This document shows positions 13,201 to 28,122 of a stretch of DNA of 64,000 nucleotides, piece after piece (the stretch's first letter is position 1; each line of letters begins with the position of its first letter). A program made the translations under genes and the position numbers. Under the pieces are notes generated by a model. That model ran no database searches. It saw only the letters and a list, made by a program, of their open reading frames with translations, and had not been told where the DNA came from. Origin of the DNA: Mansonella perstans (Eukaryota; Nematoda; Chromadorea; Rhabditida; Onchocercidae); assembly GCA_037074765.1 (NCBI GenBank), contig JBAMDO010000137.1, positions 1 through 64,000 of the forward strand. Direction: 5' to 3'.

Positions 13201-16200
13201 CTAATGAAATAAATATAAAAAAAAATTTTTTTTTTTAAATAAAATAAATTTTGTTTATAAATATAAAAAAATTTTTTAAATAAAATAAAAATTTTGTTCT
13301 ATTTAAAACTAAGAATGATTCTTCTTTTTTTGAAACGGAATTTACAAAAGTTATTTTACTTAAATTAATTTTTTGAACTAATTAAAACGATTGAAAGGAC
13401 AAATTAGTAATTTTATACTGAAATAATTAGAAAGAAGTGGAAATAATTGGAATAATAATAATTGGATGTTAAAATAATTCAATCTTTTTTCACTTTCATT
13501 TTATCTCTTTTTATTATTCAATTTCCCATCTGTCGTTATTTTTTTCATCATTCTCTTTTTCACTCTTTTTACTAAACAATATAACAATTATTTACTACTC
13601 AATATTTTATTTATTCCTGAAATTTCTTTTTTTACTAATAATTAATTACCGTATCATCCAGCGTTCTGGTCGATTTCTCATTGACAGTTTGAGAGAGTAG
13701 GAAAATGAATGATGTGATGAATAAAGTATTGGAAAAAGCAATATTAAATATGAATAGCACCATTGCTGTTGATAAATGTTTATGTGATTTCCACAGTAAT
13801 AATAATAATGTTACAGTAATAATTAGTACCAATAGTAAAAGAAATGTTTCGGCATAAAGACCAATTTCAGCATACCATGCTATATTTCTGCAAATAAAAA
13901 TTTTAAAATTAATTTAAAGATATTAAAATTTCTACTTCTTAATGTTGAATGATTAATGTTTACTGTAATTACACTAAAGTAAATTTTATTAAATTAATAT
14001 GTATTATCGTCTCTTAACGAAATATTTAATCATAAATTATTCAAAGAGAAAAACTTTTAAAACTTACATATCTTTAATATGTTTTAAATCATTTCAAATA
14101 TCGATAAATATTTACCTAATTTCTGCACTTATTTGTGAATTGATGAATAAATTCGTCTGATATGAACAATGATTAAATTTATCGCTATCATCGTTATCAG
14201 TATTATCAGTACTATTGCTTTTATCGTCATTTTCTTTGTATTCCAGAATAAATTGTTGTTTTTCTCGTTGTTTGACACATCTAATTAAATAGTTTTATGG
14301 ATTTTTTTTTTGAATCTTTACTCATTAAGAAATAAGTTTGATTGCAAATTCTTTAATTTCAAAAAAATGCATTTTCTCATCAAAATTTTTAAAGGCAGTA
14401 TTCAATATTCATTAAAGTTAAGGAATTTTCGAAATTAACAAATAAAATGTGAATTTTGGGTGGAAAAATAAAAGTATTAGTTTTTAAATTATTCTCCAGA
14501 ATTCCTATCAAATTTCAAGTTAACTTGAGTTACTAACACATCAGCTTCATTAAGTTGACGTTGCAGTTTAATGGCTGTAATGCTGAAAAGTTGGAGATGG
14601 AAGCGTGTTTTCAAAACAATTTCCAACAGTTGACTCTCATTGTTAAATGTTGATAAGAGATAATTGCTGGAAGAAATATGCATAAGTAATTTCGATGTTA
14701 AATAAATAATTAATTGAAAAATAATGATTATTTTCTCAGAATTAATTGTGAATTAATTAGTGCTGAAGAAATTTTTTGAAATTATTAATGCTACTTCAAA
14801 TTAATTAGCTTTTCAAATGTATTAAACACTTTTCCAAAGTTAATCTACGATTTCATTTATTTATTATTTTAAGTTTCAAAAAAATTAAAATTCATGATAC
14901 CTCAATAAATGCATAAAATATATATCATTGGAAAGTGCTTCACCAAATGACGAATATTTTGGCAATATATTTGTGGCAAACTCATGCAGTGTGTGACAGT
15001 TTCGTGCGAACCGTTGGAAAAGCTCTTTCATCCTTAGCAGTCGCATAGTTGAATGTCCTGAACACATCTGAAATTCTTTCAAAATGTAAAATTTGATTTA
15101 TTATAGATGAAAAAAATCAATACAAGATGTTATTTTGATAAAAAGAAGAGAGAGGAAAGTTATACAATTGTGTAGTCATGATAAAATAAATGAGATAAAA
15201 CTAGTGAAGAAAATGAGAAATTAAAATACCTTAATGAGAAGACGTAGCTTATCATTTGGTTTATCCGTAAGACAACGTTGAAATAACTTTTTGTTCACAT
15301 TCCGTATTTGCTGGCAGATGGTACTTTAAATAATTAAATTTTTTTGATGAATCGTTTTTCTTATCACTTATCATTAATGACAGTTAATAATAAACGATAA
15401 TTAATAGTTAACAATAAACAGTTAATAATAAACGATAATAAATAATCATTTATGACGGTTAATAATAAACGATATAAGTGCATCAGCTGCAACCAAAAGA
15501 CACAAATGATATTCAGGGGAGAGATATCAGTTAATAATTAAAATGATAATCAAATGAAAGAAATAAAAAGATCCTAAAAAAAAAGTCACAGAGATCATTT
15601 CCAATATACCAAATGACAAATAATAATTTTTCTAATACAAAAAATTTAATACAGCATCCATTTGTTCAGCAAATGTCTATCTAGAATTAATTAATGATTT
15701 TTAACTTCAATTGTTGTTACCTGCGATCCGTATTATTATCCTCGAAAAGCATTTTAAACAAATCCGCATATTCCATTAATCCATAAAGGCCTATATCGTT
15801 AGTCTGTTGACATACCTGAACAAAAAAAAAAAAAGATGATGAAGAATGCCAAATTAGCCAATTAATTCTAAGACTTTTCCATCATAAGAGAATTTTATTT
15901 TTAACAACAATTTGAGAACTTCCTCAAAATTGGAATTTAATAACTAAAGTGATAGTCAAACAAAAGAAATAGAAAGGTTCTTAAAAAAATTTTTATGAGA
16001 ATTTTCTTCAAAGAGCATTTTAAGGAAATTCGTAAATTTTTAAATGCTTTCTTTCGCAAATATTTTACGAGAAAAAAGAATTCTCATAGAAAGAGAAAGA
16101 AATTATCTCAAATATAACTCAAGGAAAAACTCACTTGAAAGTCTTCAATTATATACAGTTTAGGTAACATTCAAATTTTTGACTTTCAAAGACAGAAATT

Positions 16201-16900
16201 TCTTTTTGTTGACAATAATTTTTTTTTATATCTGTCATTTATCTATATATACCAAAGCAAAGGCAGCTCGCGTAATTAAAATTTGAAACGTTCGATTATA
16301 CTGTATTCCAGGTTTCTTCCAATTCAAAATTCGATTTACTTCACAGTACTGTAGCGCTTGCATAAACCATACCAGAGCAATGTGACGTGATGGTACGTGA
16401 TGCTCAATTTCAGGCCAACATAATACGTCATGTCGAAACAAACGATAAAGCTGCAAAAACTTTACATCTATTCATCTCCGTATAGCTACATGTATTCGAA
16501 ATAATGAGAAAACGTGAATTGATGTAATTTTATTTATCAAATTCACTCCTCTTTAATTAACTCATTAATCAATTAACTAATCGTAATATTAGTTTTTCAG
16601 TAAAATTCATATCGTACTATTTTTTCCCGGGAGTTCTAGAAACAACTTTTTTAAAAGTTTTTCCTTAGACACTATATAATTTTTCACGGTTCATTTATCA
16701 ACCGTTGGTAAAATGCATACCAAAGATATTCCGGAATGATCCATAATTAATTGTCGATTATCCTGAGTACAAAGTGCTGCTAACTTACTACGATTGTCGA
16801 ATGGTGATAACCATTTGAAATTTTTCTCTGATAAATGATAACCCATTGTGTCGGAAAATGCAAGCAGTTGCAATAGTAAGAAATAAACGTACAGTTTCAT
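10249..16900 (-). CDS. Seven-transmembrane (GPCR-like) receptor with long ectodomain, about 734 aa
   Basis: Thirteen exons, phases consistent throughout: 16900-16721, 16450-16253, 15815-15721, 15323-15230, 15067-14901, 14666-14538, 14280-14116, 13887-13650, 12833-12669, 12424-12222, 11980-11780, 11517-11277, 10377-10249. The start encodes a hydrophobic signal peptide (MKLYVYFLLLQLLAF). Residues 20-345 form a soluble ectodomain with several N-glycosylation sequons (DNRSK, YNRTF, NNTD, NNES, NSTD) and scattered cysteines. Seven hydrophobic helices follow at about 348-372, 380-405, 455-480, 492-516, 572-598, 618-645 and 660-685. A conserved-looking DPLFNPLL in helix 7 resembles the NPxxY region of rhodopsin-like receptors, and a basic 43-residue tail closes the protein. 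The loop after helix 3 (INRSM) stands where DRY would be. I do not recognise a named family or ligand. The least certain donors are at 14537 (GTTAGT) and 11779 (GTTCAA), chosen because they keep the frame. Confidence 0.75.
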
Positions 16901-17731
16901 AGGATTTTATTGCTACTGTAATAAATTAGTATAATTAATGTATTTAATTAATATAGAAACAATCTCAGATAATTCACAAAGAAATTTTTAAAAATAGAAA
17001 AAAATTGGATTAATGAAAACAAATTTCGAAATTAAAACTTTTAAGTTAATAAAAAAATTTATTTTATATTTTCAAAAATGTTAAATGTGTTGAAAAGATA
17101 ATGGATCAAAAATGAAACTTAAACATTTTTAAAGTTATAAATTAATAATTATATAAATATAACATTTCATCGAATTGAAGATTTCGAGTCTTTAAGCAAC
17201 AAATTAATGAATATTTCAATTTCTAGGCACTACTACTTTTATGTGAAATCCTTTTGCAAGCAGGTGACAAAACTAATAAATGACGCAGATATATTTTATT
17301 AGTTAAAGAGAAAAAAGGAAATGATGTGAAGTGAAATTTCTACTTCCTAAAATGAAAAAGATCTGTAAATGAATATAATATTATTGTCAATGCAGAAATG
17401 GTATGATCGATTAGGGCAGCAATTTTTTTAAAATTATTATTAAAATAATAATTGGCGAAGAAAACTTGGATGAATGCTTGGCCAGCATTTTGAATGAAAT
17501 GGCCAAGAAGAAAATCATTCTCAAAAGCACTTATTTTTCCCTAAGCTTCGACAAATTTTGGAAGACGCATTCATTCATCAGTTAAAATTATTTACATCTC
17601 TCTCTTGTCTATGTATTTCTCTGCTGATATGATTCAGTTTACGTCATTTCAAAAAGCATCACAAGTGCCTCATTTATGCAAAAGAAAGTATGCTTAAAAA
17701 AAAATCAAAATTTTACCCAGCGGGTTAATTC

Positions 17732-17826
17732 CTATTTGATTGAACAATTCTTGTATAGTTTATCAGTTCCTACCTAGTTTATCAATTACTATTCGATTGA
17801 GCAGTTCTTGCCTAGTTTATCAGTTC
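17732..17826. repeat. 38-bp imperfect direct repeat, two copies
   Basis: Copies at 17732-17769 and 17789-17826 differ at a few positions and share the ending TAGTTTATCAGTTC; shorter fragments of the same word (TAGTTTATCA, ATTCCTATT) flank them. Probably a small decayed tandem duplication in the intergenic desert. Confidence 0.7.
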
Positions 17827-20800
17827 ATATCCATTTTATCAATTCCTATTGATCATGTTATATTTTTTTCCTTAGCAGAATTGAAATAGAACGACAGTAC
17901 ACTGAGAATGTTGATTAAATTAGAGAAGAATTAGAACATAGAATGATTTAAACCTTCATAACTTTCCTCAGCATAGTTATTTGTTGTTTGCACAAAGTTA
18001 ATGATATTCATTAACAAATCAAATTTAAAGTAATAATATCCCACATTTTGGTGCTTCCTCAATTTCATGTTAAAAAGTGATCAAAAATTGAGAAAATTAT
18101 TGACATTCTTCTTCAGTGCCCTTTGAATTTTTTGCTCTGTGATAAAGCAAATACATACATATTTATTAAAGTCTTGTATTTCTGCAAATTATTAACTCAA
18201 ATTCAATTCTTAAATTCAAGTTTTAAACTATGAAGTGAAAAAAAGCAACGAAAGAAAAAAAATTTTGTTGGAAACTACACCCAACGGACAATTTAAACTT
18301 CCAGAATTCTGGAAGTGTAATTGCATTAAAAGTAGTTTATTTTGGACTAAACACTCCTGGCACATTATTGTCAACTCCGAATTGAATTTGCAAATGAAGT
18401 ATAATGTCTAAAATAAAAATGCACAGACTGAACGAAAAAAACGCAAAACTGATAGTGAATTTATAGCAAAAATATGTAAGCGAGTCTAAATATAAGCATA
18501 TGTGTCAACAGTTTCATTTAAAACAGAATTTTTTGATTAATTAAAGTAAAAAGAAAGTTTCACAACTTTCTCCTGGATAGTTGTCCCAAGTGATTTAGCG
18601 TATTTCATTAACGTAACAAGTGAACAATACTGATATTTAGCATGAGATTTGCTAAATTAATTCAAAAATGAAATTCAAAACTAAACTTTTACAAACATGA
18701 GCCAGAATTAATTGAATATAAAATTTAGCTACTTTTTTTTTGAAATTTTCCAAGAAACTGAAATGAAACATGGGTCCAAATATGAGACTGGGACAAGAGA
18801 GATAGACGGATTAAAACAAGGATATTAATCAAATTTTCTCGGCACAATTGTTAATTCGTTCTAAATAATGCTAACAACATTTTTCATAACAATCATATGT
18901 TCAAAAAAAAAAAAAAAAAAATGATTCGAAGATCAAAACTAAGAAATAATTTTTAGAAAAACTGACCAGTTCTTTTTTCTACCGTCTTGAATCTCAATCA
19001 TTTCAACTCTAATAAACCAGTTGAATATTAAGTTATCAATGACACAAAAATTATTTTGTCATGATTTTTGTGAAATTGTTACATATGAAAAATTGCAAAA
19101 ACTTCATTTCAAAGATTACTTAAAATTTCCCATAGTTTTTCTTTTTTAAGTTTATAAAATTTCGAAAATTTTAAAAAATTTAAACAGAAATATTGCAAGG
19201 AACAAACAATTCATAAGCAAACAAACCTTCGCTTTAAATTAATTTGAATGCAATCAGCAGCTATGACGTAGTGCTTTGATATCAAAGTTTTTTTTTTTCC
19301 TGAAACGATATTTTATTCAAATGACATATAATTACATGATATTGACCGAAATTCCTAAAGATCATCATTAGCTGCTAATTTACTTCTCATAGTCGATTAA
19401 GGGAAGTTTGAAAATGCTAATGTTAATTACTGAAGCAATTAAGAACACTTGTGATAGGCAACTATGAAGAAACTGATAATTTATAATAATTAGATAGTGT
19501 AGAAGTGTGTAAACATGTGAAAAAAAAAAAAAAAAGATCTAATTTTAACTATCTTTATTCGGTAGATAACATTCTTCCAAAATTTTCACACAGAGATTAG
19601 AAGATTTAGTAGAATAAACTTATTCAAATATACATTGATGAATTGTTAGAAAGTATGTAACAATTTTTGTGAAATTTGCATATTATTAATATTATCAATT
19701 TTACAATCACTTCTATTTTTAAACGATAAATTTTTTTTTTTTTTGTTTTCTTTATTACTTTTTCATCGTTATGAAAAAAAAAAAAAAAAAGGAGACACGA
19801 TTAATCTGTCAAATTGAATAAATAAGTGAATAGAGGCGTAAATAAATAATTGAATTTTGTTCATTACAATGAAAGTGAACCAGGAAAGCCAGCTGTGCCA
19901 AAAACACTCTTCCGCTTCAAGAGGCAAAGTTTTTATCAGGCACTTTTATTTGGCGCTTTCGCATAGAATCAATTCAACTTTTAGCACAAAAGAACATTTG
20001 GTCCAAAAATATTATTATATACCTCAGGGAGAAATTTAGCTTACTTTCTTTTTTGAATTCGAATTAATTTCTTCTTGAGGTTAACTTTTTTTCTTTTTAA
20101 GTCATTAAGTTCAAATAAAAATTCAACTTTGAATTATGAGATTCCAATATTTGTCGAGATATAAATTTGCAAACAGCATTCCATTTTGTTGTTGTCAACA
20201 TCACTATATAAAATATATACGATGATAATTCAAATTTCATTTCCAGATTATCTCGATAAATATCAAATTCTCATAACACATAAAATTTGTAATTTCGACT
20301 TAGATCAAATTACAAGTGTTTTTTTTTTCAAATTCAAATTTGACTAAAAATTACATCTATCTAGAAATATAACTTGTTCCCTACCAAAATAAGGATCATA
20401 AATTTCTTGTGAGTCTTAGGAGCAAAGGATAACTTTCTAATGTTGCTGACTCACAGAGGTCAAATCAATGAGGTCAAGTTACACAAAGCAACAAGTTTGG
20501 AAGAGCATTGCATTTTTTTACACAACATCACACTATGTATAAGATATCGATGATAAGAATTTACCCCTGACGACACTTCTTGTGAATTTTCGAAGTTTTC
20601 TATTGGTATAAATTTCAAGCACATAAGTTTTTTTAAAATATTTCTCAGCGAAATCAATTAGCTTAGCCATCAAGAAAATTGGAATGAACGTCAACTGTTG
20701 GCATAAAGGTCAAATCACTATTGGCATAAAGATCAAATAACTGACCTAAAATGGCAGTAAAAGAAGAGAAAAAAGAAAAACACGGATAACCATCACAATT

Positions 20801-21240
20801 TTTATTTTATTCCACCACCTCAAAAAATACTCGAACTTTTCAATTTTTAAATAAACTTGCTAAAAATTTCCTTGCAAAATAAGGAGAAATAAATTAAACT
20901 GGTACTGTAATTTTTTGCAGAGACTGCAGAACTATTGTGTCAGAGACTATTTGTGTCAGAGATAAAGTTGCTATTATCTTTTTTAAATTTAAAAAAATTA
21001 ACAATTCAATTCCATGCAATGTTCTGATAAATAGATCAAGTAAACCACATTAACACCATATCAATATTATCAAAATCAAACCTCTTTAAGCTGCAATATT
21101 TCATCGCTATCCCAACTAGACATATTGTATACGGTCTTAGGTAGAACTTGCTGCTCGTTCATTTTGAAATATATGTTGTTTTGTGTCTACTGTTTAGGCC
21201 AGTGTTTGGCAACGACCCGTGATCTGCAGGGTCGGGTTGG

Positions 21241-21359
21241 GGGTTATGGGTTATGGGTTATGGGTTATGGGTTATGGGTTATGGGTTATGGGTTATGGGT
21301 TATGGGTTGTGGGTTGTAAGTTGTAAGTTGTGAGTTGTGAGTTGTGAGTTGTGGGTTGG
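21241..21359 (+). repeat. Heptamer array (GGGTTAT and variants), 17 units
   Basis: Exactly nine GGGTTAT units (21241-21303) are followed without a break by two GGGTTGT, two AAGTTGT, three GAGTTGT and one GGGTTGG, 119 bp in all. The unit is telomere-like in being G-rich on one strand with a GGGTTA core. It is not the usual nematode telomere repeat (TTAGGC), however, and it lies inside a chromosome segment. Confidence 0.9.
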
Positions 21360-22814
21360 CTCGATGAGCAGAAGGTGGCGGGTCTGTTTTGTTTTAATTA
21401 ATAATGCGTTGAAAGTTTTAATTAAAGTCTATTTTCAAGTTAATGGATTTTATTACCTCTGAACCTTATATGTATGATCCGTACTACAAATAAAGTCTGC
21501 AAAAGAAAAAAAGTTGGATAGGAGTGATATTTTTCTCTGAAAAGTTTCAATCTATTAAATCTTAGTATATTTTGTATGTTAAGAAAACTGTATTGAATGA
21601 TGAGATAATGATCCTACGCGCTGATAGTTAAGTATCAAACGTTTCATACGTGCTACGCAGTACACTTTTCGAATGTATTACATAAAGTTTTCAAATGAAC
21701 TACACAAACAGAAGACAGCGGAGCTATTTGTTTTAATTAGTTCGTTGAAAAATTTTGATTAAAGTTTTAGTTTTTAAAAAATATCTAATGTATAAATTGG
21801 AAGAAATTGTTCAGCTTATATTTGACCTTTTTTTTTCTATTTTATTATGTTTTTTTGATTTTTGTTTTGTAGGATTTTTAGATTATTCTTGGTGTAGCTT
21901 TTACCTTGCGTCTCAACTGATTTTTATTGAGCGCCTTGTGTAAAATTAGGGTTGGTTGAAATTTTTCCCAATCGTTCAGAATTTTAAAATATGAAGCTAT
22001 CGAGTATCCATTACAGTCTGATCATTATAACATTTCAATCAAGCGTTACAGTACTATTTACATTACAGTACCGGAGTTTCAAAATGACCAAATTATAACG
22101 TTACTAAATTCCAATTTGAATGGGTTTCCCTCGCTATTTTAGGGAGGGTATGAATTGAAAAGGTGTGGCGTTGATACTTTTTGAAGTTGGGTATAGAATG
22201 TTTTCATTCAGCTCACTCATTGAGCTGTTTATCATCATTTGCCAAACTTCCTCCCATCATTCTGAGGTTAGCGCTGTACTGTTTGTTCTGTTGTGGTATC
22301 TTCTCCCTTCCCATCTTTAATTTAATACTATAACATGTTTTCCAAGAACACGCTAAAAAGCAACATACGCTTGTTTACGCTAAAAAGCAACGTACCTTGT
22401 TTATACTTTTTTTGTCAGAAATAGCACTTTCGAAAAGAGTTCATTTTTCCATTGTTTTATATTCATATTACTTTCATTTTAGGTTCTTTTTATCGTGCAG
22501 TTAATTTCTTATACGTGAGATATAGTTGAACTTTTTGCTAGGAATCAATATATGTTACGTAGACAGGTTTCCATTACTCTCCCTTAGAATATTTCTCATT
22601 CGCACATTTTGCACTTTCTATTTGATACTGTATGATATGAAAGGAAGCATTTTTATTTTCTGAATGGGAAAAAAAAAAAAAAAAAAAAAAAACAAGGACA
22701 TTTGTTATTGCAGTAACGTTTATTGTATTTATTAGCTGTTCAGTTAAATGGATCAAATTGTAGTTTGTCGGGTTAATGGTAATGCGTTGATTTCTTCAAG
22801 TGATGATGATGATA

Positions 22815-22978
22815 CACGCATGCACATGTATGTGCGTATGCGTGTACGTGTATGTATATATGTCTGTATGTATGTATGTGTATGTATGTATGTATGTATG
22901 TGTGTGTATGTATATGTATGTATGTATGTATGTATGTGTGTGTATGTATATGTATGTATGTATGTATGTATGTATGGG
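22815..22978. repeat. (ATGT)n microsatellite with variant units
   Basis: About 160 bp of tandem ATGT, interrupted by GTGT and ATAT tetramers and a CG-containing start. It is open in several frames on both strands purely because of the repeat. Located about 1.1 kb upstream of eEF1A. Confidence 0.9.
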
Positions 22979-24035
22979 TATCATTAAGTGATTGATGATA
23001 TTTTAACGGTAGAGTCACACAAGTGTATACTGGTTGTTATGTTCTTAAGACTTTCACTGGCACAATAAAGTTCTCCTACATACTCTCTTCATTGGTATAT
23101 CTTTATAATTACAAACTTTTTATGATTTTATGAATATTATTGCAAAATTATTAGAGATCATATTCATCATATTGCCTACGTGACCTAACAATTAGATGAC
23201 ATTTGACCTTATCCAGAAATTAGATAGGATTAAATAAGGACCGATTAAACGTATCTTTCGTTTTTTTTTTTTTTTTTTTTTTGGAGAATGTATGTATGAT
23301 ATTGCATTTAATGGAGCCCGTCAAATTGAGAGACAATAGATAAAATTTAGGCCAGCGTGATAAATCGATAGTGTTTTCTTCCTGTCTCTCTTCATCTTAC
23401 CATCATTCATTACATTCTCTCAATACATTTACTCTTCATTCTTCTAATTACTGTCCAATTCTCATTCACTCTCTCATTTTCAATTTCTCTAGCTTCGCAG
23501 ACGTATGTACATGTCTGTTTATCTTTGTTATAGATGTCATGTTATGCCCATTACTCTTTGTAATTTCTCTGCTACTCTGCGCATAATGTTTGTACATACA
23601 GAGAAGACATCATATCCGATGATTGTGTGTCATTGCGCCCAATGTGTGTGAGTATTGGGGAGTAGGTGGGAGCGAAGTTGTTTCATTGTGATTGTGTTGG
23701 AGAGGAAAATTTTAGGCTAAGCAAAAGTATGTTTGAGACGATTACGTGTAAGTATAACTTTCAAGTTAGTGTTACGTCAAAAGGTAATCGTAAGATACGT
23801 AATTTTGCACAATGCACGTTTCATTAGTTTTATCACATAGACAAAGTTGAAATAATTATTTTATGGGCATAGTTTTGTGCATGAAAAGAGTTAAAATTGA
23901 TATAGAATGATTATCTCTAAATGTCGTATAATGAATTGTTTGTTAAGTTATCAATGTTTTATGGACTAATAATGTAATAGTTGAATTTCAGTATATTCTC
24001 GATTATTTTTGTCTGTAGTGGTTGCCAACTCGTGA

Positions 24036-26039
<2,004 letters not shown>

Positions 26040-27508
26040 GTATTTGGAAGCGGAGTTTTATAAAATGATGTCATGTTATTATTCATACGTTGACTTGTTA
26101 TTAAAATAGGGGGAATTTTTTATTTTGATAGAGGCTGGATGGTGCATTTACCTAAAGCTGATTCAAATCCTTCATGAAATTAGTTTAATTCTTCGGAATC
26201 TTATTTAGCTAAAAGTGGTTTTTTGATTTTGACAATCCAGTTTGTTGTTATTTGAAATTTACATCGTTATGTTTAATGAATAGTGGTAAAATATCTGTTT
26301 TCATTAAATTTTACTCGCTGTTTGGAATGCTGGCACGTCTTCGATTATTCGTTTCTATTGTTGGTAAAAATGTGAATTTGAAGTTTTGCAAACCATTGTG
26401 CAGGTGCTGATTGTAACAGGACCATGGTATTGATGCAGTGAAAGTACATTTTGGATGATTCAGAATTTGGTATCGTTCGAAATTAGCATTTAGTAGATGT
26501 TGGTGTTCGGGTGTTCTATTGTTATTTAGTAGCTAGGTGGGTTTCGTGGCTTCAAGGGTTTCGAACGGAAGAGTCACCATGGGTTTTATGATTTCAAAGA
26601 TTTTGAACGGAAGAATCACCTATGGGTTCCATGATTTCAAAGGTTTTGAGCGGAAGAGTCACCATGGGTTTCATGATTTCAAAGGTTTTGGACGGGAGAA
26701 TCAAAGAGTCACACATGGGTTTCATGGTTTCAAAGGTTTTGAACGGAAGAATCACCCATGGGTTTCGTGGTTTCAAAGATTTTGAACGGAAGAGTCACCA
26801 TGGGTTTCATGATTTCAAAGGTTTTGAACGGAAGAATCAAAGAGTCACACATGGGTTTCATGATTTCAAAGGTTTTGAACGGAAGAATCACCCATGGGTT
26901 TCGTGATTTCAGAGGTTTTGAGCGGAAGAGTTACACATGGGTTTCATGGTTTCAAAGGTTTTGAACGGAAGAGTCACACATGGGTTTCGTGATTTCAAAG
27001 GTTTTGAGCGGAAGAGTCATCCATGGGATTCATGATTTCAAAGGTTATGGACGGAAAAATCACCCATGGGTTGCATGGTTTCAAAGGTTATGGACGGAAG
27101 AATCACCCATGGGTTTTGTGATTTCAAAGGTTTTGAGCGGAAGAGTCATCCATGGGTTTCATGATTTCAAAGGTTTTGAACGGAAGAGTCATCCATGGGT
27201 TTCATGATTTCAAAGGTTATGGACGGAAGAATCACCCATGGGTTTCGTGATTTCAAAGGTTTTGAGCGGAAGAGTCATCCATGGGTTTCATGATTTCAAA
27301 GGTTATGGATGGAAAAATCACCCATGGGTTTCGTGATTGCAAGGATTTTGAACGGAAGAGTCATCCATGTATTGATGTGTGTTGGTGTCTAGGCATTGTG
27401 TACCTTTGTCAATGAGTACGATATCATGGCAGTAGTGATGGCGCATCGATTGTATCAGTTAATTTAAATGTAGTTGCACTTTTCAGGTTCGCACAGATAA
27501 ATTACAAT
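26040..27508. other. Gap between eEF1A and the next plus-strand gene
   Basis: The first 500 bp is presumably the eEF1A 3' UTR and flank, the middle is the 42-bp minisatellite described separately, and the end is a splice acceptor (CTTTTCAG, ending 27486) just ahead of the next ATG. No other gene is seen. Confidence 0.6.
26537..27369. repeat. 42-bp minisatellite, about 20 copies, downstream of eEF1A
   Basis: Tandem units with the core GGGTTTCATGATTTCAAAGG followed by TTTTGAACGGAAGAGTCAC(C)CAT. Most units are 42 bp, and some carry an extra AATCAAAG block. Since 42 is a multiple of three, the array is open over long stretches in several frames on both strands and produces repetitive peptides (HDFKGFERK). 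This is explained by unit length, not by a gene. It begins about 500 bp after the eEF1A stop codon. Confidence 0.92.
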
Positions 27509-28122
27509 ATGAAACAAAGGAAACTGGATGAGGCACTGAGGGCAGGTGCCACGGGGCGTGTTAATGTGGATAAGGTTTGTACGAACAGTTAGTTTCACTT
27601 TTTAGAGTTCATTTACAGGTGTTAGAATCTGTTAGGGCAGTTTTAGTTTCGTTGATTTCGCAGAAATATAATGGTACATTTTTACAATCATCAATTCTAT
27701 TACATTAAAATATGACTTTCCAGTTGGTGACTTCTACGGTACACATGTTGATCAATTATAACATCGAGTTCACCCCAGCCAGCACTTCACAAGATCCAAT
27801 AAAAGATGGCAATTTGAAGTAATATTTTGATGTTCTAATTTCAAAAATAATGCAATAAGTAAAAACTAAGATGTACAGATGAAGAATTACTTTTTTGCTT
27901 TCCTTCACTTTTTGTTTTCCTCTAAGGCTATATTATCAGTTTAATGTTAGCCATATCTGAATTATCTTTAAATTTTGCAGGTATATTCTGCTTAAACCAG
28001 AAAATGAGCCAGCAAAAAAGCAGTGCGTTGTTAATAATGTTCAATCAAAAAATAATGGTGCAAGATTCGGAGTACGGAAATTTCCACATAAGCAACCTAG
28101 CATTCAGATGTTAGTTATTTAG
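27509..28122 (+). CDS. Small unrecognised protein, about 100 aa
   Basis: Three exons with agreeing phases: 27509-27574, 27724-27818, 27981-28122. The ATG lies 22 bp after an acceptor, fitting a trans-spliced start. The product begins with a basic, alanine-rich stretch (MKQRKLDEALRAGATG), has a short hydrophobic segment (STVHMLINYNIEF), and ends in a basic region rich in Lys, Asn and Gln (GARFGVRKFPHKQ). No signal peptide or clear membrane helix. I do not recognise the family. An alternative 3' end exists: a GTTAGT donor at 28109 joins in frame to an acceptor at 28602. That would replace the last residues by a second basic tail (FVVGGGPKN) ending at a stop codon at 28678-28680. Either form leaves a small basic protein. 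Confidence 0.5.

Noticed and set aside
19857..20039. Open frames in a G+C-richer patch, one reading GKPAVPKTLFRFKRQ
   Set aside because: No acceptor, donor or partner exon could be found. It may be an old gene remnant but is not supportable.
21241..21359. Chromosome end (true telomere)
   Set aside because: The unit is not TTAGGC, the array is short and decays on one side, and single-copy genes continue on both sides.
22748..23018. Open frames on both strands with repeated Tyr-Val-Cys or His-Thr-Tyr
   Set aside because: They are translations of the ATGT microsatellite.
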